DNA of 64,000 nucleotides from Chryseobacterium indologenes (GTDB lineage: Bacteria > Bacteroidota > Bacteroidia > Flavobacteriales > Weeksellaceae). Each line of letters opens with the position of its first letter. Position 1 is the stretch's first letter. Under the pieces are notes generated by a model that was not told the origin of the DNA, did not search any database, and worked only from the letters and a program-made list of their open reading frames with translations. The stretch is from NCBI GenBank assembly GCA_001013295.1, contig LAZY01000078.1:1-64000 (forward strand), read 5' to 3'. The position numbers were made by a program, and so were the translations under genes. Positions 1-8,170 of the stretch are shown piece after piece.

Positions 1-78
1 CTTACAGGAAATCCTATAGAAAAATCTAAAATTGAAAATTTAAAAACCCTGTTGCCGGGAACCGAGATCTATTTCTAG
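1..78 (+). CDS. C-terminal end of a leucine-rich-repeat protein (partial)
   Basis: Reading frame 1 is open from the window edge to a TAG at 76-78 and encodes 25 residues beginning LTGNPI and ending GTEIYF. The pattern LTGNPI followed by a short helix with LKxLLPG resembles the final repeat of cytoplasmic or surface leucine-rich-repeat proteins, in which LxGNP closes the strand and the last helix carries a leucine pair before a proline. Only the end is visible, so domain content and localisation cannot be judged. The gene runs convergently into the SUI1-type gene, with a 2-base gap between their stop codons. Confidence 0.55.
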   Translation, partial: LTGNPIEKSKIENLKTLLPGTEIYF

Positions 79-80
79 AT

Positions 81-404
81 CTACCCGCCGACACGTTTGG
101 TTTTATATCCCATCTCTTTAAGGATATTCATTATTTTGTCACGGTTATCTCCTTGAATGATGATCGTTCCATCCTTCTCAGAACCGCCTATACCTAAGGT
201 GGTTTTTATTTTCTTTGAGATTTTTTTCAGGTCTTCTTCACTTCCTTCCCAACCCTCAACAATCGTTACAGGCTTACCGTTTCTCCCTTTTTTCTCAAAT
301 TTGCATACCAAAGGCTCTTTCTGCTTGAATGCCTCTTCAGGCATCTCAAAATCCTGCTCTTCATGATCAGGAAAAAGGTTCTTCAATTGATCTCGTAAAT
401 CCAT
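81..404 (-). CDS. SUI1/YciH-family translation factor (eIF1-like)
   Basis: This 107-residue protein has an acidic N-terminal extension (about residues 1-35) followed by a SUI1 fold. The signature is the run KKISKKIKTTLGIGG and the C-terminal segment IIIQGDNRDKIMNILKEMGYKTKRVGG-like end, typical of YciH/eIF1 proteins. Bacterial members are thought to bind the small ribosomal subunit and influence initiation fidelity, particularly under stress; that role is known for the family, not shown here. The length matches bacterial YciH. It is transcribed alone, away from the metalloprotease gene. The start at 404 is the first ATG and gives a complete domain. Confidence 0.9.
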   Translation of the reverse strand: MDLRDQLKNLFPDHEEQDFEMPEEAFKQKEPLVCKFEKKGRNGKPVTIVEGWEGSEEDLKKISKKIKTTLGIGGSEKDGTIIIQGDNRDKIMNILKEMGYKTKRVGG

Positions 405-576
405 ACCGCAAAATTAAAAAGATTTGCTGATTAATGAATGGAAATAAGATGAAATTTTATTTTTGAAAGAATGCTGATCGTTCTAAAAGAAGAAAAAGAG
501 CAAACTTAACCTAAAATCATTTATTCATGATAAGTTTTTTATATTTTTGGCGGATATTATAACCTTAAAAACTAAT

Positions 577-1506
577 ATGAAAGCCAATCATATCCTTGCA
601 GTTTTATTGCTGACTTTTGGAGCAGCCAAAGCCCAGACAGGTTTTTCCGGCGATCCTTTGAATGCCGTATTTGAAACGAAAGACACCGATCGCTTCTGGA
701 AAGCATTTGATAAAATGGAAACTTCTAAAGAAAACCCGTTCATAGATTATATGAAAAATGGTTCGCCGGGAGTGAAGGGCTTTACGCAATTTAGGATCAT
801 CAATGCAGATTCACTATACTCAAAAGTAAAAAAGAGAAGGGAAGACTATTTGAAAAGCCGCAACGTGCTGGCTGGAATAGGACAAAAGGAAAAGAAAACC
901 AGAGCCATCTACAGTGCCTTGAAGTACTGGTATCCGGAAGCTACATTTCCGCCGGTGTATTTTGTATATGGAAGATTTAATTCAGGGGGAACATCTTCCA
1001 ATGATGGAATTATTATCGGAACCGAAATGCTTAAAAATCTTGATGGGGTTACTGGACTTATCGCTCACGAACTGATCCATTTCGAACAGAATGTTGAAGG
1101 AAAAAATACTTTACTGAAGCAGTCTTTGGTAGAAGGAAGCGCTGATTTTATCGGAGAATTTATTTCCGGAGAACATATCAATCCTGTTCCGTTCCAATAT
1201 GGAGAGAAAAATGCTGACAGACTGTTTAAAGAATTTGTACCTATCATGAAGCAGGAAGAACAGAAAGATTGGTTATACGGAGTGAGCAAAAAAGATGACC
1301 GTCCCAATGACCTGGGATATTGGATAGGATACAAAATTACCGAAGCTTATTTCAATAAACAGACCGATAAACGTAAGGCAATTCATGATATTCTGAATAT
1401 TAAAAACCCACTGTTATTCCTGAAAGAAAGTGGTTTCCTTGATCGCTATATCCAAGAGTATACAAAGAAAAATAAAATGAAGTTCGACGACTTTTTTAAA
1501 GATTAA
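577..1506 (+). CDS. Secreted DUF2268-like putative zinc metalloprotease
   Basis: The start is set at the ATG at 577, because the upstream TTG at 547 would place ten polar residues ahead of a clear signal peptide (MKANHILAVLLLTFGAAKAQ). The mature protein contains GLIAHELIHFEQ, an HExxH zinc-binding motif, followed about 20 residues later by EGSADFIGE, a plausible third ligand region. This arrangement resembles the DUF2268 predicted Zn-dependent proteases of Bacteroidetes. The protein is 309 residues, probably periplasmic or exported. Substrate is unknown. It stands alone, with a repeat-containing gap before gpmI. Confidence 0.75.
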   Translation: MKANHILAVLLLTFGAAKAQTGFSGDPLNAVFETKDTDRFWKAFDKMETSKENPFIDYMKNGSPGVKGFTQFRIINADSLYSKVKKRREDYLKSRNVLAGIGQKEKKTRAIYSALKYWYPEATFPPVYFVYGRFNSGGTSSNDGIIIGTEMLKNLDGVTGLIAHELIHFEQNVEGKNTLLKQSLVEGSADFIGEFISGEHINPVPFQYGEKNADRLFKEFVPIMKQEEQKDWLYGVSKKDDRPNDLGYWIGYKITEAYFNKQTDKRKAIHDILNIKNPLLFLKESGFLDRYIQEYTKKNKMKFDDFFKD

Positions 1507-1559
1507 AACGGATTAGACAATCAGAACACTTTGATACAGAAGTGTTTTGAAATACAATA

Positions 1560-1640
1560 ATTTATCAATCTGCGAAATCTGCATAATCTGCGAGACTTAT
1601 TATTCTCTTACAGATCCTGTTGATTTTGCAGATTTTTTTC
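1560..1640. repeat. Intergenic TCTGCGAAATCTGC-type repeat with hairpin potential
   Basis: At 1568-1594 the phrase ATCTGC occurs three times (ATCTGCGAAATCTGC, then AATCTGCGAG). At 1622-1637 the inverted phrase GATTTTGCAGATT appears, so the two halves can pair. A related phrase, ATCTGCAAAATCTGCGAG, occurs at 15079-15096 in another gap. This suggests a short dispersed intergenic element rather than a gene. Confidence 0.55.
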
Positions 1641-1722
1641 TTTTATCCGATGCGGTATATAGAATAAAATGGAGATAAATAAAATTCGGGATTTCAAATT
1701 CTTCTATTCATCGGAAATTCGG

Positions 1723-1730
1723 TAAATTTG
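1723..1730 (+). promoter_or_regulatory. Candidate -7 element TAAATTTG of gpmI
   Basis: The octamer TAAATTTG matches the Bacteroidetes -7 consensus TAnnTTTG and lies 20 bases before the gpmI ATG. No good TTG -33 element is seen at the expected 17-20 base spacing, so the call rests on the -7 box alone. Confidence 0.45.
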
Positions 1731-1750
1731 TAGTACAAAAGTTTTACAAA

Positions 1751-3292
1751 ATGTCAAAAAAAGCAATACTGGCAATCCTTGACGGATGGGGATTGGGAAC
1801 AAACCCGGACGTTTCCGCAATAGATAAAGCAAACACACCATTTATAGATAGCTGTTACCAAAAATTTCCTCATACAACCCTTGAGGCAAGCGGCTTGGCT
1901 GTAGGACTACCTGCAGGACAGATGGGGAATTCCGAAGTAGGTCACATGAACCTTGGTGCCGGAAGAGTCGTTTACCAAAATCTGGTAAAACTGAATATGG
2001 CCGTGGAAAACGGAACTTTAGGACAGGAAAAAGTGATTCAGGATGCTTTTGAATATGCTAAAAAAGAAAATAAAAAACTACACTTCATAGGATTGGTATC
2101 CAATGGAGGAGTGCACTCCCATATCAATCACCTGAAAGGATTACTGACGGCTGCAAAAGATTTCGGTTTGAATGAAAATGTATTTGTACATGCCTTTACA
2201 GACGGAAGAGACTGTGATCCGCATTCAGGATTAGGGTTTATTGATGAACTTCAGAAGCATATGGAAGCTACCACAGGAAAACTGGCAACAGTAGTGGGCA
2301 GATACTATGCGATGGACAGAGATAAAAGATGGGAGCGTGTAAAGCTTGCCTATGATGCCCTTGTAGAAGGAGTAGGAGAGCAGACTACAGATGCTTTGGC
2401 AGCCATTAAGGCTTCTTATGATAATAATGTAACCGATGAATTCCTGAAGCCTGTCATTTTGATGAATACAACAGCAACAGGGAATGTAGTTCCGGTAGCT
2501 AAAATCAATGACAATGATGTGGTGATCTGTTTCAATTTCCGTACAGACAGAGGAAGAGAGATCACAGAAGTTCTTTCACAGAAAGACTTCCCGGATTATG
2601 ACATGAAGAAGCTCAACCTTTATTATATTACGTTGACGAACTATGATAAAACATTCCAGAATGTTCAGGTGGTTTTCGACGAAAATGTATTAACGGAAAC
2701 GATGGGGGAAGTGCTTGAGAAAAATAACAGAACCCAGATCAGAATTGCGGAAACAGAAAAATACCCTCACGTTACCTTCTTCTTCTCTGGAGGAAGAGAA
2801 CTGGAGTTTGAAGGGGAAAGAAGATTGCTTTGCCCAAGCCCGAAAGATGTTCCTACTTACGACCTGAAGCCTGAAATGTCAGCTTATGATATTACCAATG
2901 CTATTGTACCGGAACTGGAGCAGGGAACCGCCGATTTTGTTTGCTTAAACTTTGCCAATACTGATATGGTAGGGCATACGGGCGTTTTTGAAGCAGCTGT
3001 AAAAGCGGCAGAAGTAGTAGATCAGTGTATAGAAAAAGTAGCAACAGCCGCGTACGAAAACGGGTATGCTGTTTTTATCCTGGCAGACCACGGAAATTCT
3101 GATATGATGATCAACGCAGACGGAACACCTAATACCCAACACTCTACCAATCTGGTTCCGTTCATTGTGATGGATAAAGATCATACATGGAGCTTGAAAC
3201 AAGGAAAATTGGGTGATGTAGCCCCTACCATCCTTAAAGTAATGGGGGTTGAGATACCAGATGCCATGACAGGAGAGGTTTTGGTTGACTAA
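1751..3292 (+). CDS. gpmI: 2,3-bisphosphoglycerate-independent phosphoglycerate mutase
   Basis: This 513-residue enzyme interconverts 3- and 2-phosphoglycerate in glycolysis and gluconeogenesis using two Mn ions. The N-terminal metal ligand lies in LDGWGLG (Asp11), and the catalytic serine is Ser61 in GQMGNSEVGHMNLGAGR. The inserted phosphotransferase domain contains HAFTDGRDCDP, and the C-terminal metal site is in NFANTDMVGHTG and ADHGNSD. Length and motif order are those of a complete cytosolic GpmI. It follows a TAAATTTG promoter element and appears monocistronic, with a weak hairpin after the stop. Confidence 0.97.
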   Translation: MSKKAILAILDGWGLGTNPDVSAIDKANTPFIDSCYQKFPHTTLEASGLAVGLPAGQMGNSEVGHMNLGAGRVVYQNLVKLNMAVENGTLGQEKVIQDAFEYAKKENKKLHFIGLVSNGGVHSHINHLKGLLTAAKDFGLNENVFVHAFTDGRDCDPHSGLGFIDELQKHMEATTGKLATVVGRYYAMDRDKRWERVKLAYDALVEGVGEQTTDALAAIKASYDNNVTDEFLKPVILMNTTATGNVVPVAKINDNDVVICFNFRTDRGREITEVLSQKDFPDYDMKKLNLYYITLTNYDKTFQNVQVVFDENVLTETMGEVLEKNNRTQIRIAETEKYPHVTFFFSGGRELEFEGERRLLCPSPKDVPTYDLKPEMSAYDITNAIVPELEQGTADFVCLNFANTDMVGHTGVFEAAVKAAEVVDQCIEKVATAAYENGYAVFILADHGNSDMMINADGTPNTQHSTNLVPFIVMDKDHTWSLKQGKLGDVAPTILKVMGVEIPDAMTGEVLVD

Positions 3293-3309
3293 TATTCAAT
3301 AATAATCAT

Positions 3310-3347
3310 AAAAAAATGTCGTTATAATGATAGATAGGCATTTTTTT
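3310..3347 (+). terminator. Weak terminator after gpmI
   Basis: AAAAAATGtC and GgCATTTTTTT can pair around a roughly 20-base loop, followed by a T run. The stem is AT-rich, so support is modest. Confidence 0.4.
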
Positions 3348-3411
3348 ATGATTTATGTCAGATAAGGTATGAGTTGCATACTTTATTATGCGCTAAATAA
3401 TAAATAAATCA

Positions 3412-3419
3412 TATCTTTG
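3412..3419 (+). promoter_or_regulatory. Candidate -7 element TATCTTTG of the desaturase gene
   Basis: TATCTTTG matches TAnnTTTG and lies 22 bases before the ATG of the acyl-ACP desaturase gene. The upstream -33 element is not clear. Confidence 0.45.
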
Positions 3420-3441
3420 CTAATTAAAACTGAATATAAAA

Positions 3442-4419
3442 ATGTATCAAAAGCTTGTTAGGAAAGAAGTAATGGGATTATTGGAAAAGGAAGTAGGTTC
3501 TTTTCTTGAAAAATTTTTAACGCCAATTGAAAAAATTTGGCAGCCGTCCGATTATTTGCCAGATCCATCAAGCGAAGAATTTAAACATGACTTAGAAGAA
3601 ATTCAGACATTTGCCCGTGAAATGCCTTACGATCTTTTTGTAACCCTGATCGGAGACTGTATCACGGAAGAAGCTCTTCCTTCCTATGAATCCTGGCTGA
3701 TGGGCGTTGACGGAATCAATCAGGAAGAAAAAGTAGGCTGGGCCAACTGGGTGAGAGCTTGGACTGCTGAAGAAAACAGACATGGTGATCTATTGAACAA
3801 ATACCTTTACCTGTGTGGAAGAGTGAATATGAGAGAGGTTGAAATTACTACTCAATATCTGATCAACGACGGTTTCGACCTTGGAACTAGTATGGATCCT
3901 TACAGAAACTTTATCTATACTAGTTTCCAGGAAACAGCAACCAATATCTCTCACAGAAGAGTAGGTACACTGGCAAAACAGTCAGGAAACGGAAAGCTGG
4001 CTAAAATGTGTGGGGTAATTGCTGCAGACGAAGCAAGACACGCAAAAGCTTACAAACATTTCGTAGCGAAAATCCTTGAAATAGACCCTTCAGAAATGAT
4101 CCTTGCCTTCGAAGATATGATGCGTAAGAAAATCGTAATGCCGGCTCACTTAATGAGACAATCCGGGCAGAAAGCAGGAGAACTTTGGGGACATTTTTCA
4201 GATGCCGCACAAAGATGTATGGTATATACCGGTCAGGATTATATCAACATCATGAAAGACCTTTTAGATGAATGGAAAATTGAGCATGTAAAAGGACTTA
4301 CTGAAAAAGCTGAAAAAGCACAGGAATATCTGATGAAGCTTCCTTCAAGATTGCAGAAGATTACAGACAGAGTATCTACTCCGGATCTTCAGTTCCAGTT
4401 CAGCTGGGTGAAAAGCTAA
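3442..4419 (+). CDS. Acyl-ACP desaturase (ferritin-like diiron enzyme)
   Basis: The 325-residue protein carries both diiron signatures of soluble stearoyl-ACP desaturases: EENRHGD at residues 110-116 and DEARH at residues 196-200, with an additional glutamate in FQETATNISHRR. Family members introduce a cis double bond into acyl chains bound to acyl carrier protein, in the cytosol, using reduced ferredoxin or a flavodoxin-type donor. That would support membrane fluidity control. No donor gene lies nearby. The gene has its own promoter element and is followed by a strong hairpin, so it is probably expressed alone. Confidence 0.92.
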   Translation: MYQKLVRKEVMGLLEKEVGSFLEKFLTPIEKIWQPSDYLPDPSSEEFKHDLEEIQTFAREMPYDLFVTLIGDCITEEALPSYESWLMGVDGINQEEKVGWANWVRAWTAEENRHGDLLNKYLYLCGRVNMREVEITTQYLINDGFDLGTSMDPYRNFIYTSFQETATNISHRRVGTLAKQSGNGKLAKMCGVIAADEARHAKAYKHFVAKILEIDPSEMILAFEDMMRKKIVMPAHLMRQSGQKAGELWGHFSDAAQRCMVYTGQDYINIMKDLLDEWKIEHVKGLTEKAEKAQEYLMKLPSRLQKITDRVSTPDLQFQFSWVKS

Positions 4420-4454
4420 CGGTTTATATTATTCTTTAAATTATAAAAAGTATT

Positions 4455-4482
4455 GAGTGCCTTTCTTTTGGGCACTCTTTTT
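4455..4482 (+). terminator. Terminator after the desaturase gene
   Basis: GAGTGCC at 4455-4461 pairs with GGCACTC at 4471-4477, followed by TTTTT. The 3' side overlaps the -33 region of the next promoter. Confidence 0.75.
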
Positions 4483-4496
4483 ATTTCTTATCTTTG
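4468..4496 (+). promoter_or_regulatory. Promoter TTG-N18-TATCTTTG for the HAD gene
   Basis: TTG at 4468-4470 and TATCTTTG at 4489-4496 are separated by 18 bases, a good fit to the Bacteroidetes sigma-A consensus TTG-N17-19-TAnnTTTG. The element sits 21 bases before the HAD gene start. Confidence 0.65.
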
Positions 4497-4517
4497 CAAA
4501 GCTAAAAAAAGAACAAA

Positions 4518-4949
4518 ATGTTAAATAATAAAAAGATTGCTGTTGACTTTGACGGAACCATTGTGGATGACGCTTACCCGGCAATCGGAAAACCGAAAAC
4601 CTTTGCTTTCGAAACCCTGAAAAGACTTCAGGCTGAAGGATACAGACTTATACTTTGGACGTACAGACATGGAAAAACATTAGATGAAGCGGTAGAATTC
4701 TGCCAAAAGAATGGTGTTGAATTTTATGCTGTCAACTCAAGTTTTGAAGGAGAAGTTTTTGATTCTGAAAACCAATCCAGAAAACTGGATGCAGACTGGT
4801 TCATAGACGACAGAAACTTAGGCGGTTTCCCTGGATGGGGTGAAATTTACAATATTATTCAGGAAAGAATAGAATTCCGTGTAGAAGGAAAAGAAGTTCT
4901 TGCCTATTCAAAACTTAAAAAAGAAAAGAAAAAAGGACTTTTCTGGTAA
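4518..4949 (+). CDS. BT0820-type HAD-superfamily hydrolase
   Basis: This is a 143-residue minimal HAD protein with the nucleophile motif DFDGT (Asp10 and Asp12). The following GYRLILWTYRHGK has the threonine-type motif II, and WFIDDRN near the C-terminus supplies motif IV. No large cap domain is present. Small HAD proteins of this type occur widely in Bacteroidetes and are assumed to dephosphorylate small metabolites; the substrate is unknown. The C-terminus is Lys-rich (KLKKEKKKG). It is separated from map by an 87-base repeat-bearing gap. Confidence 0.8.
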   Translation: MLNNKKIAVDFDGTIVDDAYPAIGKPKTFAFETLKRLQAEGYRLILWTYRHGKTLDEAVEFCQKNGVEFYAVNSSFEGEVFDSENQSRKLDADWFIDDRNLGGFPGWGEIYNIIQERIEFRVEGKEVLAYSKLKKEKKKGLFW

Positions 4950-4954
4950 AATAA

Positions 4955-5036
4955 AAATATAACAATTTAACAGTGTACCAATTTATCAATTCAATATTGT
5001 TACACTGGTATATTAATACATTGGTAAATTAGTACA
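4955..5036. repeat. AT-rich intergenic repeat before map
   Basis: This gap consists of degenerate units such as ACAGTGTACCAATTTATCAATT and their inverted counterparts TTACACTGG and TTGGTAAATTAGTAC. AACAGTGTACC can pair with GTTACACTGG. The composition resembles the AATTTACC/AATGTAAC intergenic strings common in this group. Confidence 0.5.
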
Positions 5037-5846
5037 ATGATTCAATTAAAAACGATAGACGAATTACGTCTGATGAAGGAGAGTGCCCGACTGGTTTCTA
5101 AAACATTGGGAATGTTGGCAAAAGAAATAAAACCGGGAATTACGACTTTATATTTGGATAAGCTGGCTCATGACTTTATCAAAGATCATGGGGCTGAACC
5201 TGCATTCTTAGGATACGGAGGTTTCCCGAACTCTCTGTGTATTTCTCCGAATGAGCAGGTAGTACACGGTTTCCCGAATAATGAAGTAGTGAAAGAAGGC
5301 GATGTTCTTTCCGTAGACTGTGGGGTGATCCTTAACGGTTTCGTGGGTGATCACGCTTATACTTTTGAGATCGGAGAAGTGAAGCCGGAAGTTAAAAAAC
5401 TTCTACAGGTAGCTAAAGAATCTCTTTACAAAGGAATTGAACAGTGTATCAGAGGAAAAAGAATCGGTGATATTTCCCACGCCATCCAGGCACATTGCGA
5501 AAAAGAAGGTTACGGAGTTGTAAGAGAGCTTGTAGGTCATGGTCTGGGAAGAAAGATGCACGAAGATCCACAGGTTCCTAACTACGGAAGACAGGGGAGC
5601 GGAAAAGTGATCAAAGACGGTTTGGCGATCGCTATCGAACCGATGATCAACCTGGGAACAGAAAAAGTAAAATTCCATAATGACGGCTGGACGGTAACTA
5701 CGCTGGACAACTTGCCATCTGCTCACTTTGAGCATGACGTTGCTGTGATTAACGGTAAGCCGGTATTGCTTTCAACATTTGAATATGTATACGAAGCATT
5801 AGGAATTGTAAGTGATGAAGAAAAGCAGTTCCAACTGGATTTTTAA
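5037..5846 (+). CDS. map: Type I methionine aminopeptidase
   Basis: This 269-residue cytosolic enzyme removes the initiator methionine from nascent proteins. All expected residues are visible: substrate His77 in EQVVHGFP, metal ligands Asp94 and Asp105 in VDCGVILNGFVGD, His168 in GHGLGRKMHE, Glu201 in AIEPM and Glu232 in FEHDV. It is a complete type I enzyme without the N-terminal zinc finger of eukaryotic forms. The stop overlaps the start of the methyltransferase gene by one base (TAATG), indicating translational coupling. Confidence 0.96.
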   Translation: MIQLKTIDELRLMKESARLVSKTLGMLAKEIKPGITTLYLDKLAHDFIKDHGAEPAFLGYGGFPNSLCISPNEQVVHGFPNNEVVKEGDVLSVDCGVILNGFVGDHAYTFEIGEVKPEVKKLLQVAKESLYKGIEQCIRGKRIGDISHAIQAHCEKEGYGVVRELVGHGLGRKMHEDPQVPNYGRQGSGKVIKDGLAIAIEPMINLGTEKVKFHNDGWTVTTLDNLPSAHFEHDVAVINGKPVLLSTFEYVYEALGIVSDEEKQFQLDF

Positions 5847-6613
5847 TGAAAAAGGTTACTAAACTTTTACTGAATAAAATTCCTCGTCCGATGCTGATCA
5901 AAATGAGCATCTGGGCAAGACCGCTTATCTATCAGTTGTTCAAAGGAGACCAGTTTTATGATCCTATCGACGGAAGATCTTATCGTAAGTTTCTTCCCTA
6001 CGGATATGGAAAACAAAGGGAAAATGCCCTTTCTCCCGGAACATTAAGCCTGGAGAGACACCGCCAGATGTGGTTGTATCTTCAGAATGAAACTGATTTT
6101 TTCATTAAAAACTATAAAGTATTGCATATTGCTCCCGAACAGGAATTTCTAAGAAAATTCAAAAGAATGAGCAATCTCAATTATATTTCTGCAGACCTTT
6201 ACTCTCCGATTGTAGATGTGAAGGCTGATATTCTGGACTTACCCTTTGAAGACGAAAGCTTTGATATAGTTTTTTGCAACCACGTTCTGGAACATATTGA
6301 AGACGACGCCAAAGCAATGAGTGAATTGTACAGGGTAATGAAGCCGGGAGGCTGGGGAATTCTTCAGGTTCCGATGAAAAACTCACTGGAGAAAACCTAT
6401 GAAGACTTTACCATCAAAGATCCTAAAGAACGCCAGAAACATTTCGGGCAGTATGATCATGTCCGTTGGTACGGAATGGATTATTTTGACCGTTTGAAAA
6501 AAGCCGGCTTTGAAACTGATATTAATTTCTATTCACAGAAATTTTCAGAAGAAGAAATAAAAAAATACGGGTTGAGAAGTAATGAAATTCTACCTGTAGT
6601 CTATAAAAAATAA
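5846..6613 (+). CDS. SAM-dependent class I methyltransferase
   Basis: The 255-residue protein has a Methyltransf_11-like core. KVLHIAPE replaces the usual glycine-rich motif I, followed by ADILDLPFEDESFDIVFCNHVLEHIEDD (motifs II to IV) and YRVMKPGGWGIL (motif post-I). The substrate is unknown. The missing GxGxG in motif I makes SAM binding slightly less certain, though the VLEH motif is diagnostic of the family. It starts one base inside the map stop codon, so the two are co-transcribed. A strong hairpin follows. Confidence 0.85.
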   Translation: MKKVTKLLLNKIPRPMLIKMSIWARPLIYQLFKGDQFYDPIDGRSYRKFLPYGYGKQRENALSPGTLSLERHRQMWLYLQNETDFFIKNYKVLHIAPEQEFLRKFKRMSNLNYISADLYSPIVDVKADILDLPFEDESFDIVFCNHVLEHIEDDAKAMSELYRVMKPGGWGILQVPMKNSLEKTYEDFTIKDPKERQKHFGQYDHVRWYGMDYFDRLKKAGFETDINFYSQKFSEEEIKKYGLRSNEILPVVYKK

Positions 6614-6629
6614 TGCGAATAACGCTAAA

Positions 6630-6669
6630 AATAAAACCGCCTTCATCATGAGAGCGGTTTTATTTTTTT
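6630..6669 (+). terminator. Terminator after the methyltransferase gene
   Basis: AATAAAACCGC at 6630-6640 pairs with GCGGTTTTATT at 6654-6664, followed by TTTTT. Confidence 0.8.
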
Positions 6670-6798
6670 AACCTACGTTGTTTTTTTTATCAAAGACTTT
6701 GTGCCCACATAAAACTGCCTGTCAGTAAAAAGAATACAGCTTTTTCATGATTACAGGTTTTGCTTAAAAATAACCATTTTCTTATAATAACAGAACAT

Positions 6799-6832
6799 AA
6801 AAAAACCGCCTTCTTATAGAAAACGGTCATTT
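6799..6832 (-). terminator. Terminator of the SMR transporter gene
   Basis: On the minus strand, ACCGttTTCT pairs with AGAAggCGGT and is followed by a run of six or more T residues. It lies about 30 bases beyond the SMR stop codon. Confidence 0.65.
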
Positions 6833-6860
6833 TTAAATATAGATAGAGTTTATGCGCTTT

Positions 6861-7193
6861 TTAATGTGATGTAGAAACCGCTTTCAGACCTACTACAGAA
6901 CCAATAAGGGTAACAATGAAGAATATTCTCCAGAAACTTACAGGATCTTTAAAGAAGAAAATTCCCATTAAAGCCGTTCCTACAGCTCCAATCCCTGTCC
7001 ATACCGCATAAGCCGTACCAATAGGTAAGGTCTGGGTTGCCTTGATCAGCAATAGCATACTTATCGTCATGGTTACCAGGAAGCCTGCAAACCAATAATA
7101 AGATTCTGTTCCGGAAGTTTCTTTTGCCTTTCCCAAACATGATGCGAATGCAACTTCAAACAATCCGGCAACAATTAAGATAATCCAATTCAT
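6861..7193 (-). CDS. SMR-family small multidrug/guanidinium exporter (SugE/Gdx type)
   Basis: This 110-residue protein has four hydrophobic segments and the essential membrane glutamate Glu13 in AGLFEVAFA. The segment LPIGTAYAVWTGIGAVGTA is nearly the SugE/Gdx signature, which separates guanidinium exporters from EmrE-like drug pumps; that assignment is inferred from motif similarity. It would act as a dimeric inner-membrane proton antiporter. I see no obvious guanidine riboswitch in the short leader. It lies downstream of, and in the same orientation as, the Crp-type regulator gene, but 413 bases separate them. Confidence 0.88.
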   Translation of the reverse strand: MNWIILIVAGLFEVAFASCLGKAKETSGTESYYWFAGFLVTMTISMLLLIKATQTLPIGTAYAVWTGIGAVGTALMGIFFFKDPVSFWRIFFIVTLIGSVVGLKAVSTSH

Positions 7194-7606
7194 TTTTTCT
7201 AAATTTTTCTACTGCAAATTTCAGTAATTGAAAGGAGAAAAAATTTTACAATTGTTAAAAAATGATGATCTGGCAAAATATTTAAAGGTTGGAAGCTGGA
7301 TGAGGGAAAATGTTCCGGTCGCCGGAAAAGGTTTTTTAAGATCGTTTTTTAGGGAAGTTAAGGGAAACTACAGTTTTTCTAATTATTTAAGTAATTATTA
7401 ATATTTGTATTATGTCGTTGTATCATATCATATATTACATAGCAAAGGATCAATAGGAGCGGACTTTAGTCCGCTTTCAATATAAAATACCTTCCTTTGG
7501 CTTTAGCCAAAACTTAAATACGCTACAACTAATGAGTAAAAGACGTCTTGCAGACTACCAGAACTTCCAACTTCTCTCTTCCAGCTCCCATCCACCATCC
7601 AAAAAC
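7194..7606. other. Gene-free region with palindromes
   Basis: No convincing gene is present. The region contains the palindromes TTCCGGtcgCCGGAA (7313-7327), AGCGGACTTTAGTCCGCT (7458-7475) and TTTGGCTTTAGCCAAA (7496-7511). It also contains GTTGGAAGCTGGATGAGGG-like text near 7288 and an inverted, degenerate counterpart near 7563-7599. These look like short dispersed intergenic repeats. Confidence 0.5.
7458..7511. repeat. Two adjacent CTTTAG-centred palindromes
   Basis: AGCGGACTTTAGTCCGCT (7458-7475) and TTTGGCTTTAGCCAAA (7496-7511) share the core nCTTTAGn with different arms and lie 20 bases apart. Each can form a hairpin. Neither is followed by a T run, which argues against simple terminators. 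Confidence 0.6.
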
Positions 7607-8170
7607 CTACTTAATCTCCGCCCGAATCCTGCTCAGACTCACCTGAGTAATCCCAAGATAAGACGCAATATAGCCCAGCTGAACCCTTTTCAGCAGATCC
7701 GGCTGATAGGTCATAATATCTTTATACCGTTCCAGAGAAGTTTTGAATTGTCTGGAAATAATCAGCTCTTCTGATTTGATCATTTCCGCTTCAGCCAGTT
7801 TCCTACCCCAATTGGCAATATGAATATCTTCATTGAAGAGTGTTTTGAGGTTTTCAGTTTCCAGTCTGTAAAGGTCGCAGTCTTCCAGTAATTCAATACT
7901 TTCATAACCGGGTTTATCTTCCACATAGCTTTTCATAGAAAGGACACATTGTCCCTCGCTTCCGAACCAGAAGGTAATATCATTTTCCGATGTGGAGGCA
8001 TAGGCCCTGGCAATTCCTTTGCGGATAAAATAGACAAAGGGAATTACTTTATCCGCTTCCATCAGGCAAAAACCTTTAGGATGGGAAACTTCGGTGATAT
8101 GCTGTTTCAGGCTGGCTTTAGACGTTTCGGGAAGAAGATAAATGGCGTCGAGAATCTGGTCTATATTCAT
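7607..8170 (-). CDS. Crp/Fnr-family transcriptional regulator
   Basis: The 187-residue protein has an N-terminal cyclic-nucleotide-binding-like jelly roll (about residues 10-120, with FIRKGIARAYA and a degenerate phosphate cassette). A C-terminal region reads LLKRVQLGYIASYLGITQVSLSRIRAEIK-like, a compact helix-turn-helix typical of Bacteroidetes Crp proteins. No FNR-type cysteine cluster is seen. The degenerate binding cassette suggests it may not bind cAMP. It may control the SMR exporter downstream, but that is inference from position only. Confidence 0.88.
   Translation of the reverse strand: MNIDQILDAIYLLPETSKASLKQHITEVSHPKGFCLMEADKVIPFVYFIRKGIARAYASTSENDITFWFGSEGQCVLSMKSYVEDKPGYESIELLEDCDLYRLETENLKTLFNEDIHIANWGRKLAEAEMIKSEELIISRQFKTSLERYKDIMTYQPDLLKRVQLGYIASYLGITQVSLSRIRAEIK

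Noticed and set aside
6861..7193. Guanidine riboswitch upstream of the SMR gene
   Set aside because: The leader is short and AT-rich with no visible ykkC-like conserved loops.
7532..7774. 80-codon ORF
   Set aside because: Antisense to the Crp-type regulator end and rich in repeat sequence.
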